From: Ferrimonas pelagia
GTDB lineage: Bacteria; Pseudomonadota; Gammaproteobacteria; Enterobacterales; Shewanellaceae
Assembly: GCF_039543565.1 (NCBI RefSeq)
Contig: NZ_BAABJZ010000013.1
Location: forward strand, 1 to 64,000
Direction: 5' to 3'
Length of the DNA stretch: 64,000 nucleotides
Shown: in pieces, positions 35,207 to 41,072 of the stretch
Position numbering within the stretch: position 1 is the stretch's first letter
Layout of the letters: each line of letters opens with the position of its first letter
Made by a program: the position numbers and the translations under genes
Notes under the pieces: generated by a model
The model's database searches: none
What the model was told of the DNA's origin: nothing
Seen by the model: the letters and a program-made list of their open reading frames with translations, nothing else

Positions 35207-36577
35207 TTAGATCACGCGGCTGAACTGCTGTTGGCGGGCTTTATCGCGGAAGTAGCGATCGAAGCACATGCAGATGTTGCGGATCAGCAGGTTGCCCTGA
35301 TCGGTGACGCGGATGATGTCGCCTTCATGCTCGACCAGTCCATCTTCGATGAAGGGGGCCAGCAGGGCGATATCTTCGCTGAAGTAATCGTCGAACACCA
35401 GATCCCAGTCCTGCTCGATCACGGTTTTATCCAACTCGAAGTGGCAGATCAGCTGCTTGATCACTGCGCGTCGGATGAAGTCGTCTTGCTCCAGGGTGCA
35501 GCCTTTCAGCAAAGCGGTGCCGTTCTCGTCCATGGTCTGGTAGTAGTCTTTGAGTGCCACGGCATTTTGGGCATAGGCGTTGCCGATGCTGGAGATGGCG
35601 GAGGCCCCCAAACCGAGCAGATCCGCATCCGGTTGGGTGGTGTAGCCCTGGAAGTTGCGATGCAGCTTGCCGGCGCGCTGCAGCTTGGCCAACTCGTCGT
35701 CGGGCTTGGCGAAGTGATCCATGCCAATAAACTGATAGCCGGCGTCGACCAGGGTGTTGATGCTGTTTTCCAGGATCTTCAGTTTTTGCGCCGGGCTGGG
35801 CAGATCGTCGTCGTGGATCTTACGCTGGGCGGCAAATCGGTGGGGCAGGTGGGCGTAGTTGAAGACGCTGAGCCGGTCGGGGCTGAGCTCTTTGATCCGC
35901 TCCAGCGTCTTTTGGAAGCTTTCCGGTGTCTGGTGCGGCAGGCCGTAGATCAGATCGACATTGGTCGAGCGGAAGCCTTTGTCGCGGGCGGTTTGGATCA
36001 GGTCAAAGATGAACTGCTCATCTTGCTCGCGGTTGACCGCGGCCTGCACCTGCTTATCGAAGTCCTGTACCCCAACGGAGATCCGGTTAAAGCCCACCTC
36101 TTTGAGCACGTCGAGGGTGGTCAGCTCGATCTCACGGGGATCGATCTCGATGGAGAATTCGCCTTCGTCGGCGAAATGGAAATGCTGCTTGAGCAGTGCC
36201 GTCAGGCGGCGGATCTGCTCGTCGTTGAGGAAGGTTGGGGTGCCACCCCCCCAGTGCATCTGGGTCACCAGGTAGTCAGCAAAACGCGGTGCCTGAGCTA
36301 GGATCTCGCGCTCGAGGTAGTCGAGGTATTGATCGGCCTTGTGGGCGTGGCGGGTGATGATCTTGTTGCAGCCACAGTAGTAGCACAGCTTGTGACAGAA
36401 GGGGATGTGGAGATACAGCGACAGATGCTGCTTGTCAGAGCCTTGGATGGCGCTCACTAGTTGGGCGTCGGTGAACCCCGGGTGAAACTCCACCGCCGTG
36501 GGGTAGGAGGTGTAGCGTGGCCCCGAGTAGTTGTATTTCTCAATGAGGGCCTGGTTCCAGCTGATCTTATCCTGCAC
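35207..36577 (-). CDS. hemN: Oxygen-independent coproporphyrinogen III oxidase
   Basis: Radical-SAM enzyme that oxidatively decarboxylates coproporphyrinogen III to protoporphyrinogen IX when oxygen is low. 456 residues, standard for HemN. The [4Fe-4S] motif is CHKLCYYCGC (CxxxCxxC plus an extra Cys) at about 61-70. GGGTPTFLNDEQ and the second SAM-site block SVGVQDFDKQVQ are intact, as is the C-terminal HemN domain. The start is GTG at 36577 with GGAGTG upstream. Location near yihI and the Csr-type RNA matches E. coli gene order. Confidence 0.97.
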   Translation of the reverse strand: MQDKISWNQALIEKYNYSGPRYTSYPTAVEFHPGFTDAQLVSAIQGSDKQHLSLYLHIPFCHKLCYYCGCNKIITRHAHKADQYLDYLEREILAQAPRFADYLVTQMHWGGGTPTFLNDEQIRRLTALLKQHFHFADEGEFSIEIDPREIELTTLDVLKEVGFNRISVGVQDFDKQVQAAVNREQDEQFIFDLIQTARDKGFRSTNVDLIYGLPHQTPESFQKTLERIKELSPDRLSVFNYAHLPHRFAAQRKIHDDDLPSPAQKLKILENSINTLVDAGYQFIGMDHFAKPDDELAKLQRAGKLHRNFQGYTTQPDADLLGLGASAISSIGNAYAQNAVALKDYYQTMDENGTALLKGCTLEQDDFIRRAVIKQLICHFELDKTVIEQDWDLVFDDYFSEDIALLAPFIEDGLVEHEGDIIRVTDQGNLLIRNICMCFDRYFRDKARQQQFSRVI

Positions 36578-36702
36578 GTTGTCACTCCATAATCCAATCT
36601 GTTGGCATTATGCCGCTTTTGTTGGCGGATCCTAGCGTTGTTGAGCGTGATTTTACCGCAATGTTGCGTGGGTGCGATCCCCTTCAACATTTTGCTGATA
36701 TA

Positions 36703-36732
36703 AAAAACGGCACCGAGAAGGTGCCGTTTGAG
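36703..36732 (-). terminator. Terminator of yihI-DUF2489 unit
   Basis: Minus strand: AAACGGCACC, loop, GGTGCCGTT followed by TTTTATATC. Confidence 0.88.
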
Positions 36733-36758
36733 GGAGAAAGGGGGGGATCCTGAGCAGC

Positions 36759-37208
36759 TTACGTTAGCTGGCCGTCGGCCAGACGAGCGAGATCGGCCGA
36801 CATGGCTGGGCCCAACTGCTGTTGGGCTCGAGCCAGCTCGAGATCGAGTCGCATGCGCTCCTGACGCTGCAGGGCTTTGCGGGCGCTGAGGATCGGCTGC
36901 TCTGCGATCTGATCATACAGGGCGTGCAGCGCGGGAAAGCGCTGACGCCATTGATCCGGATGGCTGCCCGGCAGGCCGCGCAGTAGATTGACCAGACGCA
37001 GAGCCCCTTCGGCGGGCTCACATTGCTGTTGGTGACAGGCTTTGGCGATCAGCTGGATCTGAGCTTGCAGTTCGCTGTGACGCATTTGCTCGGCGCGTTG
37101 TTGGGCCAAACGCTGCTGACGCAGCTGCCACAGCAAGTACGCGGCATAGCCAGTGAGCACCGCAATGATCAGGCCCGCCAAGAGCACCATACTTCCCTGT
37201 ACTGTCAT
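36759..37208 (-). CDS. DUF2489 membrane-anchored protein
   Basis: 149 residues with one N-terminal transmembrane helix (MVLLAGLIIAVLTGYAAYLLW) followed by a Gln/Arg-rich helical region. The remainder (CEPAEGALRLVNLL, FPALHALYDQIAEQPIL) matches DUF2489, a family of unknown function usually found beside yihI. It starts 3 bp after the yihI stop, with AAGGAC of the yihI end acting as ribosome-binding site. Confidence 0.87.
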   Translation of the reverse strand: MTVQGSMVLLAGLIIAVLTGYAAYLLWQLRQQRLAQQRAEQMRHSELQAQIQLIAKACHQQQCEPAEGALRLVNLLRGLPGSHPDQWRQRFPALHALYDQIAEQPILSARKALQRQERMRLDLELARAQQQLGPAMSADLARLADGQLT

Positions 37209-37211
37209 GCC

Positions 37212-37742
37212 TTAGTCCTTGAATTGGTCGAGCAGATCTTCGCCCTGATTGAATGCGTCCAGTAAGGCATCCTCGTCGCTTTGGGCGGCCGGGGCTGGCA
37301 TAGGCGCGGACTCGATGGCGTCGTCCTCGTCGTGATCTTCGATCCCCAGCTGATCCATCAAGACGGCAATGCGGGCCAGACTGCTGTCGAGCCAGAACTG
37401 GTCGTGTTGGGCCAAGACCTCACCGTCTTCAACGCGCTCCAATAAGGTATGCAGGCGTGGATCGTTCTCCAGTTTGGCCAGCTCCTTTTCCGGTGCCAGT
37501 GTCTTTGGCTTGGCCGGTGCGGCGCTGGCGACCGTCAGGGCGATCGGCTTTTTGCTGCCCAGACGCGGATCTTTGGCGGCGGCGTCTGGATTGCCTTGTT
37601 GTACGGCCTTGCTGCTATGGCGATTGCCGGCCATTTGGCCTTTGCCACGCTTCTTGGTGGCGATCTTCTCTTGTTTCTTTTCCCGCGCTGGCCGTGCTGG
37701 GCCATTGCTGTTCACTTTGCGGGATTTCTTTGCTCGGGTCAT
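37212..37742 (-). CDS. yihI: Der GTPase-activating protein YihI
   Basis: Stimulates GTP hydrolysis by Der (EngA) and so tunes 50S ribosome assembly. 176 residues. A very basic N-terminal tail (MTRAKKSRKVNSNGPAR, KKQEKIATKKRGKGQ) leads to the conserved core LGSKKPIAL and LENDPRLHTLLERVEDGE. An acidic C-terminus (SDEDALLDAFNQGEDLL) closes the protein. Length and organisation match YihI. It heads the yihI-DUF2489 pair. Confidence 0.92.
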   Translation of the reverse strand: MTRAKKSRKVNSNGPARPAREKKQEKIATKKRGKGQMAGNRHSSKAVQQGNPDAAAKDPRLGSKKPIALTVASAAPAKPKTLAPEKELAKLENDPRLHTLLERVEDGEVLAQHDQFWLDSSLARIAVLMDQLGIEDHDEDDAIESAPMPAPAAQSDEDALLDAFNQGEDLLDQFKD

Positions 37743-37778
37743 GGGTCTGCCTCCATTAGGGCCGGCGTTTATACCAGA

Positions 37779-38414
37779 TTATGCCGGTTTTTGCAGCAGA
37801 ATGACGTCGCTGCCGTGAAATTCCACCGTTAAACCTTGTTGGCGAGCCAGGAAACGGAAGGTCGCCGGGCTGAAAAAGCACACGTGGGTGGGATCGTTTT
37901 TGTAGTGCCATTGCGCAAAGGCGTTGGCATTACGCACCATCTTGGTCATTAGACCCAGGGTGCCGCCGGGTTTGAGCAGACTCATCAGCAGCTGCCATTC
38001 ACGACCGGGCCGGTAGAAGTGCTCGATCGCTTCGGTGCAAGTGACGAAATCGTACTGGCGTCTTAGCGGGGTGCGATCGGGCTGATAGTAGATGTCGTAC
38101 AGCGCCATGCGGTGGCCGGCCTGCTCCAGCATGCTGGCCAGCACCGGCCCTGGACCACAACCAAAATCCAATCCATCACTGCCCTCGGGCAGGCGGGCCA
38201 ATAGCGGATCCGCCAGGCGCGACAGAAAGCGGCGGTAGCCTTGATCGGTCGGACTGTTCTGGTGTTGATCGTAGATCTGCTTTTCGGCATTGGCGGGCAG
38301 CAAGGCTGAGGGATCAACGAACACTAGCTGGCACTGCTGGCACTGAAAGTAGTGGCGGCGTTTATCCTGATGGTAATGGTGGGATTGAGGGTGCTGGCAC
38401 AAGGGGCAAAGCAT
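37779..38414 (-). CDS. Class I SAM-dependent methyltransferase with N-terminal zinc ribbon
   Basis: 211 residues. The N-terminus carries a CPLC...CQQC zinc-ribbon-like pair. The Rossmann methyltransferase fold has motif I GLDFGCGPGPVLASML and the following TEAIEHFYRPGREW and LLKPGGTLGLMTKM blocks. Substrate unknown; the ribbon suggests a nucleic-acid or protein target. The frame extends to 38444, but AGGAAG is positioned for ATG 38414 and the ribbon begins there. Its upstream neighbour is the Csr-type RNA, whose terminator lies about 90 bp before the start. Confidence 0.82.
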   Translation of the reverse strand: MLCPLCQHPQSHHYHQDKRRHYFQCQQCQLVFVDPSALLPANAEKQIYDQHQNSPTDQGYRRFLSRLADPLLARLPEGSDGLDFGCGPGPVLASMLEQAGHRMALYDIYYQPDRTPLRRQYDFVTCTEAIEHFYRPGREWQLLMSLLKPGGTLGLMTKMVRNANAFAQWHYKNDPTHVCFFSPATFRFLARQQGLTVEFHGSDVILLQKPA

Positions 38415-38504
38415 GGATCTTCCTGGCACGTCGGTCGAGAGCACAGTATACCCAATTTGCTGGCTTGGGTGGCGGGCGGCGATCGCAACGGAAAAACAGA
38501 CAAT

Positions 38505-38896
38505 AAAAAAGGCGACAGGATGTCCTGTCGCCTATTGGGTGCCAATGGACACACCTTTCTATTTGCTAACCAAGAGTTCCGTTCTTGCTCAGTGACGTTC
38601 CCGGTCTGTTCCCTTTTCTTTGCAGCGCTTCCATGCCTATCTTTTGTTGTTATAGGTCAACCTTGACGCTTTGTTAGTCGTCCTTTGATGGTTTTCCATA
38701 ACCATAATGACCACTGTCCTAGTGGCGACCGTCTTCCTGACGAGAGTAACCATCCATGTGGTTCCCATATCCATGGGATCAAGCTCTCCGGCCTGTCTGA
38801 TCCGTCCAGGATGGCTTCCGGTGCGAATACACACATCCTGTGCGTGCTCCATACTGCCAACGGCAAGTCCATCTCCGTGGCCAACTCCTGTTCGAC
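38505..38896 (-). ncRNA. csrC: CsrB/CsrC-type small RNA (CsrA sponge)
   Basis: A transcript of about 392 nt read on the minus strand contains 21 GGA triplets, far more than expected by chance. Many sit in small hairpin loops: CCACT-AGGAC-AGTGG, CCCA-TGGATA-TGGG, GTC-AGGAA-GAC and ACCA-CATGGA-TGGT. The 5' end GTCGAACAGGAG closely resembles the E. coli CsrB start. It ends with a strong terminator, AGGCGACAGGA-CA-TCCTGTCGCCTTTTTT (38505-38531). In E. coli csrC lies between yihA (engB) and yihI; here it lies between cytochrome c4/engB and the methyltransferase/yihI. It should titrate CsrA and so relieve repression of its mRNA targets. Reading frames through it have no family similarity. Confidence 0.92.
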
Positions 38897-38930
38897 GCCC
38901 ACTCTACTCAACTTGAGCTGGATCGCAACT
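38897..38930 (-). promoter_or_regulatory. Candidate promoter of the Csr-type RNA
   Basis: Minus strand: TTGCGA, 16-bp spacer, TAGAGT, about 7 nt before the predicted 5' end at 38896. Spacing and -10 are acceptable; strength unproven. Confidence 0.5.
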
Positions 38931-38964
38931 TTTTTAACCGCGAGAATTGCGTCAAAAATAATTG

Positions 38965-38989
38965 TTAAATCAACAAGCTGTTGATTTAA
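38965..38989. promoter_or_regulatory. 11-bp perfect palindrome upstream of Csr-type RNA
   Basis: TTAAATCAACA (38965-38975) and TGTTGATTTAA (38979-38989) flank AGC, about 69-93 bp upstream of the predicted transcription start. The symmetry and placement fit a transcription-factor site. It does not look like the GacA/UvrY box (TGTAAG-N6-CTTACA), of which only a half-site TGTAAG is seen at 39055-39060 (minus). Confidence 0.5.
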
Positions 38990-39166
38990 ATGAGTATTGT
39001 GTGGGTCTTTGACGTTTCGTTTTGATGATCTCTGTGGGGTATGGGGGTGAATGTCTTACACCGACTCTGGCTTGTGACTGGTATCAAATAGGTTGCGCTG
39101 GTGACTTATTTTGTTGGTGGGGAGCGAGGTAGCGTGTTTAAGCTGAGAACTCGGTATTGCTGGCAT

Positions 39167-39193
39167 AAAAAACGGGCCCTTGAGGGCCCGTGC
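39167..39193 (-). terminator. Terminator of cytochrome c4 gene
   Basis: Minus strand: ACGGGCCC, loop TCAA, GGGCCCGT then TTTTTATGCC. Confidence 0.88.
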
Positions 39194-39212
39194 TCGCGCA
39201 GCGTTACGACGG

Positions 39213-39842
39213 TTACGGCATGCTGCTGATGTATTCCGCCAGCACAGCGATGTCGTCATCACTGAGTTTGGCGGCGACGTCGCTCATCATGCCATTGAGG
39301 TCATTGTGGCGTGCGCCACTGCGGAATTTTTCCATTTGGGCCTTGAGGTAGCCGGTGTGTTGGCTGGCGAGGGCGGGATAGCCGGCCAGACTCATGCCGC
39401 TACCGTCGGTACCGTGACAGGCGACACAAGCGGTGATCTGGCGCTTTGGATCGCCACCCAGATACAGTGCTTGGCCTTGTGCCTGCGCCTCGGCACTGGC
39501 GGGTTTACCTGGACTGATGGTTTGGCTGGCATAAAAGGCGGCGACATCTGTGATGTCTTGCTCACTCGCCAACATCATGGCCATACCGCTCATTACGGGA
39601 TCGTGGCGACCTTCGGCGCCGCCGGTTTGTCCGGCGAGTTTGAATTCGGTGATCTGCTTGATCAGGTAATCCTGATGCTGACCGGCGATTTTAGGATAGA
39701 GATCGATCTGGCTGTTTCCGTCCATGCCATGGCAGGCGAGACACGTCGCCGCTTTGGCTTGGCCCGCAACCGGATCGCCTTCGGCGAACGCTGCAGTGGA
39801 CAATGTGGACAGAATAGCGAGGGCAACAGCATACTTTTTCAT
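39213..39842 (-). CDS. Diheme cytochrome c4
   Basis: Periplasmic electron carrier, usually donating to cbb3-type or other terminal oxidases. 209 residues: signal peptide (MKKYAVALAILSTLSTAAFA) and two homologous c-type domains. Heme-binding motifs are CLACH (about 34) and CVACH (about 137), and axial Met residues are expected in the PVMSGMAMML and LNGMMSD areas. A gene for a c4 cytochrome beside engB and polA is common in marine gammaproteobacteria. It has its own terminator. Confidence 0.93.
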   Translation of the reverse strand: MKKYAVALAILSTLSTAAFAEGDPVAGQAKAATCLACHGMDGNSQIDLYPKIAGQHQDYLIKQITEFKLAGQTGGAEGRHDPVMSGMAMMLASEQDITDVAAFYASQTISPGKPASAEAQAQGQALYLGGDPKRQITACVACHGTDGSGMSLAGYPALASQHTGYLKAQMEKFRSGARHNDLNGMMSDVAAKLSDDDIAVLAEYISSMP

Positions 39843-40013
39843 GACGTTCCAACTTTTCTTCTTTAGCGTTTCTTTCCCTGCCGCATCGCTCGCCTGTTAA
39901 AATGGAGGGAGCATGCTGCGAGCATTTTACACGAAACCAGAGCCAGATCTAAGAGTTAGTGTGTTTTGTGAGCTGAACCACGCTCGTTGAGCCTTGACCT
40001 CACGGAGACTTAC

Positions 40014-40649
40014 GTGACAGAACAACATATTGATTTTCGCCTAGCGCAATTTGTGACCAGTGCACCGGACATTACCCATCTGCCGGAAGATATCGGCATG
40101 GAGATCGCGTTTGCCGGTCGCTCCAATGCCGGTAAGTCCAGTGCTCTGAATACCCTGACCGATCATCGCGGTCTGGCCCACATCAGTAAGCGTCCCGGCC
40201 GCACTCAGCTGATCAACGTTTTTCGTCTGACGGATGACAAACGGCTGATCGATCTGCCCGGCTACGGCTTTGCTAAGGTGCCGCTGGAGATGAAGCTGGC
40301 TTGGCAGGAGAAGCTGGCACAGTACCTGGAAGAGCGCCGTTGCTTAAAAGGTTTGGTGGTCTTGATGGACATCCGCCACCCATTGAAGGATCTGGACTTT
40401 AATATGATCCGCTGGGGTGTGGCGGCGCAGATGCCGGTATTGGTGTTACTGACCAAAGCCGACAAGTTGAAGCAGGCGGAGAAGCAGAAAACCCTGCGCA
40501 CGGTGAAGGCGCGTCTGGCGGAAGAGCTGGATGGCGAGATCGTGGTGCAGCTGTTTTCGTCGCTGAAAGGCACGGGCCGAGAGCCAGCCCTAAACGTACT
40601 GAATGGCTGGTTCCGCCGTCATGACGACGAGCAGCTCGTCGTTTTGTGA
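40014..40649 (+). CDS. engB: Ribosome-biogenesis GTPase EngB (YihA/YsxC)
   Basis: Essential GTPase needed for late 50S assembly and normal division. 211 residues from GTG 40014 (GGAG 6 nt upstream); the frame extends to a TTG at 39987. G1 GRSNAGKSSALNTL, G2 with PGRTQ, G3 DLPGYGFAK and G4 LLTKADKLK are all present, with G5 near LFSSLKG. In E. coli the order is polA-spf-yihA-csrC-yihI, kept here in mirror image with cytochrome c4 added. Confidence 0.96.
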   Translation: MTEQHIDFRLAQFVTSAPDITHLPEDIGMEIAFAGRSNAGKSSALNTLTDHRGLAHISKRPGRTQLINVFRLTDDKRLIDLPGYGFAKVPLEMKLAWQEKLAQYLEERRCLKGLVVLMDIRHPLKDLDFNMIRWGVAAQMPVLVLLTKADKLKQAEKQKTLRTVKARLAEELDGEIVVQLFSSLKGTGREPALNVLNGWFRRHDDEQLVVL

Positions 40650-40651
40650 GC

Positions 40652-40755
40652 AAAAAAAACCGGTGTCCTAAATGGGGCACCGGATAAAGCGTATTCTGAG
40701 AAACGGCTTTCAATAAACGATAACAAGACGCTTCAATCGTCAGGATTGAAAACGT
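40652..40755 (-). ncRNA. Candidate small RNA between Spot 42 and engB
   Basis: Minus strand, about 104 nt, with complete transcription signals: TTTAAA (-35, 40785-40790), 17-bp spacer, TATGAT (-10, 40762-40767), predicted start A at 40755. Termination is at a hairpin CCGGTGCCCC-ATTTA-GGACACCGG with eight Ts (40652-40682). Inside are a 5' hairpin TTCAATC-CTGAC-GATTGAA and a longer-range pair AAGCGT/ACGCTT enclosing about 40 nt. No protein frame is visible. A second sRNA near spf in the polA-engB gap is known in Vibrionaceae (VSsrna24, from memory); identity with that RNA cannot be tested here. Targets unknown. Confidence 0.6.
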
Positions 40756-40824
40756 GGGATCATCATAGCTCAGAAATCGCACACTTTAAAGCAATTGCTC
40801 TATGCTTGAGTCAAAAAAAGGCAC

Positions 40825-40930
40825 AAAAAACCCCGACGATAAACATCGCCGGGGTGCCAAATTTTGGCGATTGCCCAATGGACAATCAAAACAGGTTTGA
40901 AAGATAGAACATCTTACCTCTGTACCCTAC
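40825..40930 (-). ncRNA. spf: Spot 42 RNA
   Basis: The first 33 nt, beginning GTAGGGTACAGAGGTAAG, are identical to my recollection of E. coli Spot 42. This is the most conserved part, base-pairing with mRNAs of catabolic genes through Hfq. A middle hairpin GATTGTCC-ATT-GGGCAATC follows. The terminator is CCCCGGCGAT-GTTT-ATCGTCGGGG plus six Ts. Length about 106 nt (109 in E. coli). Position between polA and engB is the conserved location. A CRP-like site lies upstream, fitting glucose-dependent control. Confidence 0.95.
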
Positions 40931-40936
40931 CGAGCT

Positions 40937-40942
40937 AGCATA
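40937..40942 (-). promoter_or_regulatory. -10 element of spf
   Basis: TATGCT on the minus strand, 6 bp before the Spot 42 start. The matching -35 (TTTCCC, 40960-40965) is poor. Confidence 0.6.
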
Positions 40943-40992
40943 GCGTTGCCTTGTTGGTAGGGAAAGTGTCTTCACTAGTGGATTGTTTATTT

Positions 40993-41008
40993 TGTGTTGA
41001 GCATCACA
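40993..41008. promoter_or_regulatory. CRP-like site upstream of spf
   Basis: Minus strand TGTGATGCTCAACACA matches the TGTGA-N6-TCACA pattern with one mismatch, centred about 70 bp upstream of the Spot 42 start. In E. coli cAMP-CRP represses spf; the same is likely here. Confidence 0.65.
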
Positions 41009-41034
41009 AAAGAGCGAGGGTAGGCCCCTCGCCT
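41008..41034 (-). terminator. Terminator of polA
   Basis: Minus strand: GCGAGGGG, loop CCTA, CCCTCGC then TCTTTTG, downstream of polA. The end overlaps the CRP-like site. Confidence 0.7.
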
Positions 41035-41072
41035 GGGTGTGACCGTCATTCAATTGTGCGGAGCGATCTCGC

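Noticed and set aside
38637..38911. Small protein frames in the Csr-type RNA region
   Set aside because: No ribosome-binding site or family; the region is explained by the GGA-rich RNA.
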